A stretch of DNA of 64,000 nt. Origin: Tridacna crocea. Lineage: Eukaryota > Mollusca > Bivalvia > Cardiida > Cardiidae. This document shows, in pieces, positions 18,297-29,802 of the stretch (positions within the stretch are counted from its first letter, which is position 1; the number at the start of each line of letters is the position of its first letter). A model generated the notes under the pieces. The model worked only from the letters and a program-made list of their open reading frames with translations. It was not told where the DNA came from and did no database searches. The stretch spans positions 45,028,672 through 45,092,671 of the forward strand of contig OX031063.1 of assembly GCA_943736015.1 (NCBI GenBank). Reading direction: 5' to 3'. Made by a program: the position numbers and the translations under genes.

Positions 18297-18346
18297 CTAT
18301 ATTAAATTTTGTGCTACAGTAAACTTGCGCAAAGCAGAAAATTAAA

Positions 18347-18443
18347 TAAAAAAGGAAAGGTTCGTTTTGGATTAGCCTGTGCATACTGCGCAGGCTGATC
18401 CGAGATGACACTTTACGCAAATGTCCGAATGCCCCTTTTCATG
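18347..18443. mobile_element. Family E variant, diverged
   Basis: GGATTAGCCTGTGCATACTG and GCGCAGGCTGATCCGAGATG fold together and are followed by TTTACGCAAATG and CCCCTTTTCATG. Confidence 0.7.
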
Positions 18444-18481
18444 TGTTGAAGGCCATTGATATTACTATGGGCCTCGCTCTG

Positions 18482-18722
18482 GCAAAAGAGGGCTTAATGC
18501 ATCTTCGTGAATCGTTTTACATAACAAGTCATCACAAACTAATTGACTCATCATGAATAGCCGCTTTATGTAACAACTGATTCATCATGAGGTAGACTGG
18601 TCTATAGACATACAAGAAAAAATTAAACAATATCGAAAAGTTTCGGCCCTGGTCAGCCTGTGCGGGCTGCGCAGGTAGATCTTGCTCGATACTTTTTGCA
18701 ATTGCATTAAGCCCCCTTTTCA
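18482..18722. mobile_element. Family E copy with long insert
   Basis: Outer ends AAGAGGGCTTAATGCA and TGCATTAAGCCCCCTTTT are inverted. The inner palindrome (GTTTCGGCCCTGGTCAGCC) is near the right side. A further fragment is near 18862-18905. From about 18910 to 19930 I see no gene or clear repeat. Confidence 0.6.
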
Positions 18723-19935
18723 CAGAACGTTGGCTCATATAATTTTGTGTGTGTACATCTGAAGTTCTACGATCCCTGCACAAATTTTTAGATCAATAAA
18801 AATCATTATGTCAAACAGCCGATTGAGTCATGGTGAAGAATTGTCTTTGGACATACAAAGAATTCACTAATGGCAACAAATTTCGATTCAGGTCAGCCTG
18901 CCTATGTTAGCAACCTGTACAAACATTTACAAGTTAGCATAAATGAAGATTATTGACCTGTAGGCCCGCAGTATAAACATCACGAAGGGTTAAAATCGCA
19001 ATTTCTTGGTTGACTGTGTTGTTCGAAGGTGAAGGACGTCGCCATCGTTGGATTTTCCAAATTGCGAAATGAAAGTAGATTGGTTATTTTCCATTGGCAT
19101 GCACTAGAACGACTCTTGCACAAATTTGGAGACATCTAAAGGTAAATAAATGTGTGTTTGGAACTGTCAATTTGTTTTAGGCCAAAATTTTACATAATGC
19201 AGACAGGTACCGTTATCTCCGATTTTGTAGTTTTAAATCAAGAACTTCTTGAAGAATGTTCCCAATATCATTGGCTTTGCATACAATAGTATAGCCTATA
19301 GGCCTATACCTTTAGTCCGAAAGTTTGCTCCGATGCTATTTTTGTTATTTGTCATGGCAAACCTTCACATCAGTCCTCTTTAAATGCATCTGGAATTAAT
19401 ACGATTATGATCTACCTTCAGTCTGGAGGATCTGCTCCGATGCTATTTTTGTGATGGTCGCAGACCCCTTCATATCAGCTGTTCATTAAACACATCTGGC
19501 ATAAATACAATTTGACCTGCATCTTTTCAAACGGCTTTATGCGACAAAATCCCCCTCCCCCAGGTAAAACTAAATTGCATTCTTGAATTGAATCTTTCTT
19601 CTTCCAGGTCATTGAAACTTGTGATTGTGTTGTAAAGACTTAAACTTGATGGGGAGATTATGTAAATACCTTCATTTCATAGCTGTAGAATTGGGAAAGA
19701 CGCTTTCTCACAAAAAAGTGTGAATTAAATAAATCTGCTGTAAATCCAACAAACAAATTACCAAGGTTTTCCATGATGCACAAATCTTGCATCATACAAA
19801 TGATTCCCAAATTAAATGACAGTGTGTCATCAGTGATGCAACGTTCCAAAATCTAAATCATGTACGGACTTGAATAAAACGTTATGAATCCAAGTCTATT
19901 CTTCATTCTATATCAGACGAACACCGTTCTTTTTA

Positions 19936-20400
19936 TACCCCCACACACAAAGTTTGGGGGTATACTGGAGTCACCCTGTCCGTCCGTCTGTACGTCCGTT
20001 GGTGCGTCACGAATATTGTCCGGAGCATAACTAAAGTATAATAGCCAGTGACCTCAAACTTCACACACAGATAGATCACATTGAGGAAAAGTGCAGTGTG
20101 CAAGAACCATAATTCTATTCCATTTATTTTTCGAGTCATTGCCCTTTGTAATTTTAACTTTGGATTTTTGTCTGGGACATTACTTCCATAGTAAGAAAGC
20201 TAGTGACTTCAAACTTTATATACAGATAGGTCACATAGAGGAGAAGTGCTTTGTACAAGAATAAAACTCTATTCCAACAATTGGTTTTTTTTTTCCCTTT
20301 GTAAATTTTTCACTTTGGATTTTTGTCTGGGGCATAACTTCCAAAGATAAAAAGCTAGTAAATTCAATCTTTGGCATTTTCTACTTTTCCTACAATATTT
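19936..20400. mobile_element. Long-element fragment with about 155-bp internal units
   Basis: Starts TATACCCCCACACACAAAG with inverse TTTGGGGGTATA, then TGTCCGTCCGTCTG. Loose units of about 155 bp follow, keyed by TTTTGTCTGGGGCATAACTT (near 20019, 20171, 20326). The layout resembles the other CCGTCC-headed long elements in this window. Confidence 0.65.
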
Positions 20401-20640
20401 TCAAATCAGGGTCGTTAAAAGTCGGGATTGTGTGGTAAAGAGTCAATGCAGTTGTTCGGTTTTGATTTTATACGGAAAAAAGGAAAGATTTCCAGTAATA
20501 TTTGGCAAAGAGTGGAAAAAAGTGCATAATGTGAATAAAGCAGCCATAAAATATTCATCCTTTTCCTCTCTTTCAGAATATTTAAAGAGAGAAGGTAGCC
20601 ATTGTTACTGATTGGTTAAAGGTACCATACATTTTGAACC

Positions 20641-20973
20641 ATGACAGAACAAAATCTTCTCAACAGTTCCAAAAAGGATAAGATGCTGGTGGCTGCCATA
20701 GACTTCGGCACAACATACAGCGGATATGCATTCTCCTTTAAACATGACTACATGACAGACCCTTCAAAGGTTTCAACCAATCAAAATTGGGTGGCTGGTT
20801 CCATGGCCCTGGTATCATTCAAAGCACCCACTTGTATACTATTTGATGAAAACAAGAAATTTATGCACTTTGGATATGCAGCAGAAGATGCCTACTCAGA
20901 GTTTGCCTTGGATGGAGTCCATTTAAAGTACTACTTCTTTAAAAGGTTCAAAATGAGGCTACATGAGAAGAAG
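20641..20973 (+). CDS. HSPA12-like A, coding exon 1
   Basis: 111 codons from ATG at 20641, containing DFGTTYSGYAFSF and ending RLHEKK before GTAAAT at 20974. The reading frame would otherwise run on to a stop at 21001. Length and end phase are identical to paralog B exon 1. Confidence 0.93.
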
Positions 20974-23900
20974 GTAAATTTATCTGTACATGAACTAGCC
21001 TGAACCATAAAATTTACTTTATAACTCTTTACCAAACAATCCCTGGCTTTTACGGCCCAGAGGAAGAAGCCTTCTGAAAACATTGTGAGAAAAGGAGAAA
21101 ATGCTGGTAAGCATTTTCTCCTTTTCCCACAATGTTTTCTGCTCTTCTAAAGTCAAGTTTCAATTTTTGAGTCACATTTATATTGTCATCTGCAAATACT
21201 TCCAATTTGGGCAAGTGTACAATTTTGTGGTTTGGTAAAGAGTTAACCCAGAGCCAAAGTGTTACAACGATTTTTTAGACTCTGAGAAAGACAACTATTA
21301 AAAAGAATTTAGGAAAAGCACCTGTTCCTTTTTCCACAATTTTTCTATCCTTTCAAGCACAAATCTCATCTGTTGAGACACACTGGATATGTTACCTGCA
21401 AATGCTGTCAATATGTGCAAGAATTTCTCCTTTACTCACAAAATTTTCAAGAGTTTTCATGTTAAATCAGAGAATTGTTTGCTAAAAAGGAAACATTGTG
21501 ACAGATTCTTATTTTCATTCTGTTTTTTAGGTTTAAATGGCCCAGTCTTTTCAGTCATATTTATTACATAGATTTATATGGAGAAAAGCTAGCATTGAAA
21601 TAAAAGCTTAGAGCATTCTATTATTTCATATTACCATTTGTTACCTTTTATAACTGCTTACCAAACCATAAAGTTGTGACTAGTCTGATTTGAAAGCATT
21701 TGCAAAATGAAAAGAGAAACGTGATTAAAATATTGAAATTTGCTGTTGACGAGGTCACCAGCATTTACCCCTATTCCCACAGTGTTTTCAAGTCTTTTTT
21801 TTTTTAGGGTCGTTAAAAGTCTGGATAGTGTGGCAAAGGGATATCTAGCTTCAAACTTCCTTACAATAAACAACACAAGAAGTTGTTGTGAATGTGAACT
21901 GTGTAGATTAGTATCAACCTGCACAGACCATGCCCTCTGATCTCTGATTTACACTGTTTTTTCCTTTATCCTGGATTATTAATCAAATTGTCTGTTTTTC
22001 TTACAACAGCCATGTATTAATTTTTTAGCTGCTGAAAAAAGTATGTTGTGTTTATTTGGTAGTGATAGAGTTAACCCCTTCCCAAATGACAAATTTTGGA
22101 CTCTTCCAAACTGAAAGAGTTTGCAGACCAGAATTTTTAGTTTTCATAACAATGGCAGAAAATTATCCGAACGGACAGAAAACACTTTGGGAAAAGGAGA
22201 AATTGCTCGTTACGAGCAATTTCTCCTTTTCCCACAGTGTTTTCAAAAGACATGTACTGCAGACACGTAAAAACAAGGACTTGTTTGGGAAAGGGTTAAT
22301 TGTGGTGATGCTAGGAAATGAACTGTCATTGCCATCTTATTTTTTAGATAAGCCGGGATATTGAAATACAAGATGACAATGGGAGACCTTTAAAGGCCAT
22401 TATGGTTTTTGGGGAGATCATCAAATTCTTGAAGAACCATCTTCTACAACAGTTAGAGACGAGAGGTACTGGGGTGGACAACAGGGATGTACATTGGGTA
22501 CTGACTGTTCCGGCTATCTGGTCAGACTCGGCTAAGCAATTCATGAGGGAGGCATCATATCTTGTAAGTTGTTTTGTTCTGTAACGAATTACCAGCCTGG
22601 GTAGCTCAATAGGTACAGTGTAGGATTCGTGAACCCGATGTATCAGGTCACTTTAGGGTGTGTTTGATTCCAATGAGTGGCCGTCTAAAATTACGAACAG
22701 TCTTTTCGAAGAGACGATAACCTTTTACCAAATGACAGAATTCTAGACTGGTCCAAATTGAAAGCACTTGCAGATGACATAATAAAAATACCTCAAAAAT
22801 TGGAATTTGTTTCCAGCAGGGTAGAAAACATTGTGGGAAAAGGAGAAAAGGCTGGTTACTGTGTTTTCAAAAGGTTCCTATCTCAGGGTTGTAAAAACCA
22901 GGGATTGTTTGGTAAAGGGTTAAACCAAGGACCCATGTGAAGGTACTATACATGGAGCATGTTAAATAACCAGGCATGGATTTTGGCCTGTATCTGCACT
23001 ATTCCCAGTTACGATATTAACAGCCATGGGGGATTTGCGAGTATGAGCAACTCATGGTGAAGAGAACTAAATGCAAATTCAATTAATACTGTAATATTTG
23101 AGCCATACTATGGCAAAAGGGGGCTAAAAGCATTTCCATGATGCATTATAACCAAGGAAACCATCATATAATAATAAATCTTTAATATCTATTTTATCTA
23201 ACAAAATGACTGAAATAAGAAATAGACCACTTCCTTGGCATGAAGAAAAATTTACACACTATAGCAAAACTTTAGACCCATGTCAGCAGAAACAGTCTGC
23301 TTTTTGCAAATGCATTAATCCATTACCACACAATCCCTACTTTTGATGCCACCTGAGAAAGAAACCTTTTGAAAACACTGTAGGAAAAGGAGAAAATGCT
23401 GGTAACCAGCATTTTCTCCTTTTCCCACAGTGTTTTCTACCCTTCCCAGAACAAATTTCACTTTTTCAGTCACCTTTATTTTGTCGTCTGCAAATGCTTT
23501 CAATTTGAACCAGTCTAAAATTTTGTCATACGGTAGAGAGTTAAGCTTTCCTTTCACACAGCATGGCTGATCTATACAGAAAAGTAAGGGGAGCATTTTT
23601 GGATGCATCAAGTAACAGAGCTCAAGATAGAGGGAGAGATTTTGATTGCAAGATTTAAAATATCATTCTCCACAAAAACCCCCATGTTGTGGGTACTCAT
23701 TAGAATTGTCTCATCGAGACAATTCTTTTTAGTACCGACAACATAGGGTTTCAAATAGAAATAATGGATCTAGAAAACCCTCACTCCCTCTTGTTTGGAG
23801 CTCTGATGTAGTAACTCTTTGTCAGCGTAACTCTTTATCAACTGACAAAATTTTGGACATGTCCAAATTTGAAGCATTTACAGACAACGAATCAAAGGTT

Positions 23901-26900
23901 TATGTTGCTCAAATGACGAGAGTAGTCCTTGATATGGTAGAAATCTTTGTTGGAAAACGAGAAAATGCTGGTAACCAGCATTTTCTCCTTTTCCAAAAAT
24001 GTTTTCAAAAGCCTTCTTCCCCAGGGTTGAAAACATTGTGAGAAGAGGAGAAAATGCTGGTAACAGGCATTTCTTAGCTTTCAATTTGGACAAGTCGAAA
24101 AGTTTTGTAGTTGGGTAAAGAGTGTAACCCTTGCAGTGCTGGAGAAATATACTGATAAAGCAATTCCAAAGCTGTTTTTGTCAATATAATGGCAATGCTT
24201 GGAACATTGTACACTCAGATCAGATTGACCTGTGCAGTTTGCTTTTTATCTCCATTGTTGATATAGGCAAACTTTCCTCATCCTTACCCAAGTATGATGA
24301 TGATGATGATGATAAGGATAAGAATATCGGATATGAGCATAGCTTTACTCCTTCACCTAGATTTAAGTGATTTAACCCTTTCCCAAAACGACAAATTTTG
24401 GACTCTTCCAAGCCAAAAGAGTTTGCAGGCGACAATTTTAGATTTGGAGAAAATGCTAGAAAGTTCTAAAGGAAGGTAGAAAACACTGTGGGAAAAGGAG
24501 AAATTGCTCGTTATGAGCAATTTCTCCTTTTCCCACAGTGTTTTCAAAAGACGGGCTTGTTTGGGAAAGGGTTAACCCTTTCGCAAACAATCCCTGGTTT
24601 TCACGACCCTGAGAAAGAAGCCTTTTGAAAACATTGTGGGAAAAGGAGGAAATGTTGGTAACCAGCATTTCCTCCTTTTCCCACAATATTTTCTACCCTG
24701 CTGGAAACAAATTTCAGTCATTGAGTTACGTTTATTTTGTCGTCTGTAAGTGCTTTCAATTTAGACCAGTCTAAAATTTTATGGTTTGGTAAAGAGTTAA
24801 GTGAAGCAAGTACCTATTGATGTAGTTAAGTCCAAAAAATGCTCTAATTCAACTAGTGAAAATGAACTTTCTCTTATAAAATACAACATGGCACTTGTAG
24901 TGTTACAGAAAAGAACACATTCCAAATTGTTGGGCAATTATTTGGAAAACAGTGAAAGATAGAATATAGGAAGTGTCTACTTGTAGCCACTAAACCTTGG
25001 GCTGACATCGCTTATGTGGAATATCAGCCATTTTGACACTGTTGGCTGAATATAGCTTTGGTAAGGAAGTAGCAGGACAGCATGGATGGATGCTCTGGCT
25101 GCTGTTATTTAACCTTTTCCCAAACGACAAACTTTTGGACTCGACCAAATTGAAAGCATTGGCAGACGATAATCCAACTCTTGCTGAAAAGATGATTTCT
25201 GTCTATGATAGGGTAGAAAACATTGTGGGAAAAGGAGAAAATGCTGGTTACCAGCATTTTCTCCTTTTCCCACAAGGTTTTCAAAAGGCTACTATTCCAG
25301 ACCCGTAAAAACCAGGCATTGCTTGGGAAAGGGTTAACATACACTAAAATATTTTTCATTTACTGTAAAATTGTATTCTCAGGTGGGGGGGGGGGAAATG
25401 AACCATTTACTGGATGTTCAAAAAGAAAAGTCAAAACAGCTGGGAAAAAAAAAGAAGACTTTTTAGCTCACCTGAGCACAACGCTGAAATGTTCCTTGGG
25501 AGGTCCTCTTTAAAAATTGTTCACAGAATTTGATTCTGCCAAAAACTCCGGTGGCCATGGCAACCAAATGGAATTTTCTAAGAAATTCATTAAAAATCTT
25601 CTTCCCTGAAACCGCCTGCCAGATTTTAAAATAATTTCACAGAGATATTCCTTGGGTGACCCTTTTCAAAAAGTGTTTGCGAAATTTTGACCGGTCAATA
25701 AACATGACTCTGGTGAATGTGGGCTACTTGCACTATACAGAAATGAAGAAATTCTTAAAAATTCTTCTTCTTTTGAACAGCTGGTCAGATTTTGAAATAA
25801 TTTCACAGAGATGTTCCTTGGGTGACCTTTTTAAAAACTTGTTCGTGAAATTATGATTCGTCAAGAAACATGGCTCTGGTGAATGGGGGCTACTTACACT
25901 ATTTGGAAATGAAGAAATTCTTAAAAATTCTTCTTCTTTCGAATGGCCAGTCAGATTTGAAATAATTTCACAGAGATGTTCCTTGGGTGACCCTTTTAAA
26001 AAAAATGTTCATGATATTTTGATTCGTCAAGAAACATGGCTCTGGTGAATAGGGGATACTTGCTCTACATGGAAATGAAGATATTCTTGAAAATTCTCCT
26101 TCTCTGAAACCCGTTATCATATTTTGAAATAATTTCACAGAAATGTTATTTGAATGACCCTTTTCAAAAATTGTTAGCGAAATTTTGATAGGTTAAGAAA
26201 CATGGCTCTGCTGAATGGGGGCTACTCACACTGTACGGAAATTAAGAAACTCCTAAAAATTCTTCTTTTCTGAAACTGCTGGTCAGATTTTGAAAGGACT
26301 TTTACAGGTGACCTTTTGAAATTGCTTTGCAAAATAAAGATCTTGTTTCCAGTGTTTCAATACCTCAAAATAAAATGGCTATGGTCCTCTAAAAAATTTA
26401 GGTGAACGATACAGGGCCATCTTGGCCCTCTTGTTTACATGTTTTTTTTATATGTCTAGGCTGATATAGATGGTGGGCAGCTATCTATTGCCCTTGAACC
26501 TGAGGCAGCTTCCCTTTACTGTCAGCTGTTACCCACGGAAAAGCTTCTTGGATCAGAGGGTGCAAAGTTTGCTGTGGCCAGTCCAGGAACAAAGTACATG
26601 GTCATCGATCTTGGAGGTACTTTAAGATACATCTATATCGTTCTCAGGCAGTTTTTCTCCCATTTCATCATTATTTTAACCCTTCCCAAACAATCCTTGG
26701 TTTTCACAACCCTGGAAAAAAAGTAAGCCTTTTGAAAACATGGTGGGAAAAGAAGAAAATGCTGGTAACCAGCATTTTCTCCTTTTCCACAATGTTTTCT
26801 ACCCTTCCCACTACAAGTTTTAATTTTTCAGCCACATTTATTTTGTCATCTGCAAATGCTATTGTTTTAGACGAGCCCAAAATTTTATTTTTTGGTAGAG

Positions 26901-28751
26901 AGTTAATATATATCCAAAGGGTCAAAGTATGTGATGGCCATTCGGCCATTTGGCTATTAGCAATTTCTTGTGTGTGCACATCCTCCTACAGTTTCCTTTT
27001 GGAACATGCAGGCTGACCTGGGTCAAAACCTTTTACTTTTGGTAAATTTATTGCATGTCGGACTGCCACTCTAGTCCGGATTCAGCTGGTTGTAAGACCA
27101 AATGGATGTCATGGATTTGCGATTATGTGATGATTCTCTTGGTATAACCCTTTCCCAAATGGCAAAATTTTAGACTGGTCCAAGTTGAAAGCACTAGCAG
27201 ATGACAAAATAAACATAACTCAAAAATTGAAATTTGTTTCTGGCAGGGTAGAAAACATTATGAGAAAAACAGAAAATGCTGGTTACCAGCATTTTCTCCT
27301 TTTACCACAATGTTTTCTAAAGGCTTCTATCTTAGGGTCGTAAAAACCAGGGATTCTTTGGTAAAGGTGTAATGTATCCCTGGCATGCATTTTACTCCCT
27401 TCTGCCAGACCTTGGCCTCTTAACCCTTTACCACATGGCAAAATTTTAGACCTATTCAAATTGAAAGCATTTGCAGATGACAATATCACAGTGGCTCGCA
27501 TGATGCAGTTTTCCTTTGAAAGGGTAGAAAACTTTGTTGGATAAAGAGAAAATGCTGGTTTACGGCATTTTTTCTTTTCCCATGATGTTTTCAAAAGGCT
27601 TCTCCCTCAGGGTCATCAAAAGTTATCATTGTGTGGTAAAAGGTTAATTGATCACACTTCATAATTGAGTTACAAAAAATTTTTTTTGTCATTAAGGTGG
27701 GACGGCTGATATAACAGTGCATGAAAGACTGCCTGATGGAGGTCTCAAAGAATTACATAAAGCCAGTGGTGGTGCATGGGGAGGTACCAAGGTTGATGAG
27801 GAGTTTAATAAACTACTTGTAGCTATCATTGGTGCTCCTGTATTCCAAGCTTTTTGTGATCGAAACAAATCTGACCAACTAGATTTGTACAGGGAGTTGG
27901 AGACAAAAAAAAGGACAATCACTCCAAACTCAACAGGAAAAATTACTGTCAAAGTACCTGCGTCTTTAGCTCTAACTTTTGACCAAGAAAATCAGCTTGG
28001 AGAAAGTATTAGTGATGCAATTGAGAACTCTACGTACAAAGGTAAGGTACAGTGGATTAGAGATAAAATGAGAATAGATGCTGACGTATTCAAAGCCCTG
28101 TTTAAACCCTGCTGTAACAAGGTTGTGGAACATATAAAAGACTTACTTACAAAGAAGGAAGTTAGAGGAACATCTATATTCTTGATGGTTGGTGGATTTT
28201 CAGAATGTGTTATGATCCAGGATGCTGTGATGAAGGCATTACCAAACTATAAGGTCATCATACCAGAGGAAGCAGGTCTTGCTGTGTTAAAAGGAGCTGT
28301 GATATTTGGCCACCGCCCTGTTTGCATTGAGTCAAGGGTTGCTAAATATACCTATGGGATTAACATATCTCCTGCATTTGATAAAAGTGTACACCCTGAC
28401 GATCACAAAGTGACAGTCAGTGGAATTGATCGCTGTCGAGATGTCTTCAAGAAGTATATTCATGAGGGAGAAACTGTACGAGTTGGAGAAGCAAGGTCAG
28501 GAAAACATGTTACATTGAAACCTAATCAACGTGAAATGTTGTTGAAGATTTTTGCATCTCCTCGACATGACCCCAAGTTTGTTGATGAAGAAGATACAGA
28601 GTATTTAGGAAAACTTGTTGTGAATCTTCCTGATGTAGACCAGAAAATAAAAGTTGAGGTGAAAATGATGTTTGGAGAAACAGAACTAACAGTTGAAGCA
28701 CAAGAGTTGCATGACCATACAAAGTACAGAGCTTACTTCGACTTTCTGTGA
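20641..28751 (+). CDS. HSPA12A-like: HSPA12-like HSP70-family ATPase, paralog A (four coding exons)
   Basis: HSPA12 proteins keep the actin/HSP70 ATPase fold but lack a typical HSP70 substrate-binding domain; a cytosolic stress role is inferred. Exons 20641-20973, 22348-22563, 26460-26616 and 27697-28751 join to 1761 nt, 586 residues (human HSPA12A about 675). Phosphate-1 motif VAAIDFGTTYSGYAF is at residues 17-31, FFKRFKMRLHEK near 100-110, VLTVPAIW at 162-169, ALEPEAAS at 194-201, phosphate-2 DLGGGTAD at 233-240 and the adenosine-site LMVGGFSE at 398-405. The end, YRAYFDFL, matches the family C-terminus. All key ATPase motifs are intact. A pyrimidine-rich acceptor at 20576 just before the ATG implies a 5' UTR intron. 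All three coding introns are filled with M221 and other elements. HSPA12A versus HSPA12B cannot be settled here. Confidence 0.93.
21021..21246 (+). mobile_element. M221 element in intron 1 of HSPA12-like A
   Basis: 218 bp between ATAA and TTAA at 21243-21246. The hairpin centre has lost a few bases (GCTGGTAAGC). It begins about 47 bp after the exon 1 donor. Confidence 0.87.
21650..21843 (-). mobile_element. Decayed M221 copy, intron 1 of HSPA12-like A
   Basis: Recognisable ends (GCTTACCAAACCATAAAG, GTGTGGCAAAGGGATA) and half the hairpin, with many substitutions. Confidence 0.65.
22071..22299 (-). mobile_element. M221 element, intron 1 of HSPA12-like A
   Basis: Exactly 221 bp between TTAA 22071-22074 and 22296-22299. 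The hairpin centre is TGCTCGTTACGAGCA, as in the D subfamily, but the flanks are A-like: an intermediate form. Ends 48 bp before exon 2. Confidence 0.9.
22348..22563 (+). CDS. HSPA12-like A, coding exon 2
   Basis: 72 codons between TTATTTTTTAG and GTAAGT, phase 0 on both sides. Encodes ISRDIEIQDDNGRP, FGEIIKFLKNHL, VLTVPAIW and AKQFMREA, all HSPA12 family segments. Confidence 0.92.
22590..22705 (+). mobile_element. Possible tRNA-derived SINE fragment
   Basis: TGGGTAGCTCAATAGGTAC resembles a tRNA A-box region and GTTTGATTCC a B box. It lies just after exon 2 of HSPA12-like A. No folded tRNA gene could be drawn. Confidence 0.4.
22717..22923 (-). mobile_element. M221 copy with one arm deleted
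   Basis: Ends ATAACCTTTTACC and GGTAAAGGGTTAA. After GGCTGGTTAC the sequence jumps to TGTGTTTTC, so most of the right arm is gone. Confidence 0.85.
23315..23544 (+). mobile_element. M221 element, intron 2 of HSPA12-like A
   Basis: 222 bp between TTAA sites. The outer stem has ACACTGT on one arm and ACAGTGT on the other, a mirrored change from the usual ACATTGT/ACAATGT. Confidence 0.9.
23617..23805. mobile_element. Palindromic element, family C
   Basis: GAGCTCAAGATAGAGGGAG and CTCCCTCTTGTTTGGAGCTC ends, with TTGTGGGTACTCATTAGAAT in the inner arm and a GTCTCATCGAGAC centre. Confidence 0.87.
23827..24128. mobile_element. Composite of two M221 remnants
   Basis: One complete hairpin (GAAAATGCTGGTAACCAGC) is followed by part of a second one, with common outer ends CTCTTTATCAAC and GTTGGGTAAAGAGTG. 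Confidence 0.7.
24293..24313. repeat. (ATG)n microsatellite
   Basis: Seven ATG/GAT units in intron 2 of HSPA12-like A. Confidence 0.85.
24372..24575 (-). mobile_element. M221 element, shortened, TTAA shared with its neighbour
   Basis: 196 bp between TTAA sites. Stem arms ACACTGTGGG and CCCACAGTGT mirror each other. Centre TGCTCGTTATGAGCA. Confidence 0.87.
24572..24800 (+). mobile_element. M221 element abutting the previous one
   Basis: Exactly 221 bp between the shared TTAA 24572-24575 and TTAA 24797-24800, in opposite orientation to its neighbour. Confidence 0.9.
25109..25337 (-). mobile_element. M221 element, intron 2 of HSPA12-like A
   Basis: Exactly 221 bp between TTAA sites. Its inner region (TGAAAAGATGATTTCTGTCT) is shared with the copies at 44937, 53739 and 60102, which form a closely related subgroup. 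Confidence 0.92.
25461..26437 (+). mobile_element. Long element with AGCTCACC head and GGCCCTCTTGTTT tail
   Basis: Head TTTTAGCTCACCTGAGCAC, tail GGTGAACGATACAGGGCCAT followed by a GGGCCAT/TTGGCCC hairpin and TCTTGTTT. The interior has about four loose units of some 165 bp keyed by TTCCTTGGGTGACC. A 3' hairpin without terminal inverted repeats hints at Helitron-like ends, but CTRR is not evident. The tail ends about 22 bp before exon 3. Confidence 0.75.
26460..26616 (+). CDS. HSPA12-like A, coding exon 3
   Basis: 157 nt from GCTGATATAG after TATGTCTAG to the GTACTT donor at 26617. Encodes LSIALEPEAASLYCQLLP and KYMVIDLG. The Gly codon of the phosphate-2 motif is split with exon 4 (phase 1). 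The acceptor lies only about 22 bp beyond a long transposable element ending near 26437. Confidence 0.92.
26676..26906 (+). mobile_element. M221 element, intron 3 of HSPA12-like A
   Basis: 223 bp between TTAA 26676-26679 and TTAA 26903-26906, with a nearly complete hairpin. Confidence 0.88.
27144..27372 (-). mobile_element. M221 element, intron 3 of HSPA12-like A
   Basis: Ends ATAACCCTTTCCC and GGTAAAGGTGTAA. The hairpin has a few mismatches (ATTATGAGAAAAACAG against CTCCTTTTACCACAATG). Confidence 0.85.
27420..27647 (-). mobile_element. M221 element, intron 3 of HSPA12-like A
   Basis: TTAA-flanked with a decayed hairpin (ACTTTGTTGGATAAAG against CCCATGATG). Ends 49 bp before exon 4. Confidence 0.83.
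27697..28751 (+). CDS. HSPA12-like A, terminal coding exon
   Basis: Starts after TCATTAAG and completes GGGTADITVHE. It runs to TGA at 28749-28751 and encodes about 351 residues covering the second half of the ATPase fold: GGAWGG, LMVGGFSE, GLAVLKGAVIFGHRP and the C-terminal beta-rich region. No frameshift was seen. Confidence 0.95.
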
Positions 28752-28871
28752 TTTTTATAGCAGGATTGCATGGATGCTGATTATTTTTCTATCATTTTTT
28801 GAAATCTTTTTTTACCATGTGCTTCCATAGAGGCACATATTTTGCTCCTTTTTTCCCCTAAGCATATAGCA

Positions 28872-29050
28872 TTAATCCTTTACGACACGATAGTAATTCA
28901 GCTATCTCTAACTCCAAAGCATTTGCAGACTACAAATCAAATCTGGAAAAAGCAGAAAATGCTGGTTGCCTGCATTTTTTCTTTTCCTACCCATGTTTTG
29001 AAAATGTATCTTCCTTAGTGTCAACTTACACTTGTGTGGTAAAAGGTTAA
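28872..29050 (-). mobile_element. Shortened M221 copy downstream of HSPA12-like A
   Basis: 171 bp between TTAA sites. The left arm of the hairpin is mostly missing. Confidence 0.75.
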
Positions 29051-29129
29051 AGGCAACTTTAGCTCCTTACCAAACAATGGAGTGCTCACTCTGTCCATAG
29101 GCACCATCGTGTCCACTTCTTCTCTTACA

Positions 29130-29330
29130 GGGCCCGTATTCACCAACCATTCTTGAGAATATTCTTAGGCTTATTCTTCAGAATTTTGCCATTGTGAAAG
29201 TAACAGAACGTCTGATTGGCTAAACCGGATGGTTTAGCCAATCAGACGTTCTGTTACTTTCACAGTCAGAAAATCTTGCAGAATAAGACCAAGAACGTTC
29301 TTGAGAATGGTTGGTGAATACGGGCCCAGG
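29130..29330. mobile_element. Palindromic element, family B, well preserved
   Basis: GGCCCGTATTCACCAACCAT and ATGGTTGGTGAATACGGGCC ends. The inner palindrome AACGTCTGATTGGCTAAACC is mirrored exactly. Confidence 0.9.
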
Positions 29331-29394
29331 TTTCAACCAGTTTGGACTAACCTCTATCAGAGGATCTCCTTTCGTGGGAACTTACAATTTTCAT

Positions 29395-29780
29395 AATGAA
29401 TACTCATCTTTGACAGGAGTTGAAAATTCTCTTTCTCTGAAATCCGTGGTCAGATTTTAAAAGAATTTCTCAGCAATGTTCCTTTGGTGACCTTTTTCAA
29501 AATTTGTTCGTAAATTTTGATCCATCAAGAAACATGGGTCTTGTGGATGGGGGATACTTGCTCTTATACGGAAATGAAGAATTCTTAAGAAATCTTCATT
29601 TTGAAACTGATGGTCAGATTTTAAAATGACTTTCACAGGTGACCTTTTGAAAATTGCTTGGTAAATAATAATTTTGGTTCCAATGTTTCAATACATCAAA
29701 AAAAGAAAAAAAAAAAGGCTATGGTCATCTCAAAAATTCATGTGAGCGATTCCAGGGCCATCTTTGCCCTCCTGTTTGTT
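29395..29780 (+). mobile_element. Long-element 3' fragment
   Basis: Two loose internal units (GACAGGAGTTG, TTTGGTGACCTTTTTC) lead to the tail GAGCGATTCCAGGGCCATC and TTTGCCCTCCTGTTTG. Confidence 0.7.
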
Positions 29781-29802
29781 TAATTCTCTTCTTAAATAAT
29801 CA

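Noticed and set aside
25105-25513. Recurrent small frames reading WEKEKMLVTSIFSFSHNVF
   Set aside because: They are translations of the M221 hairpin and recur wherever M221 occurs, on both strands.
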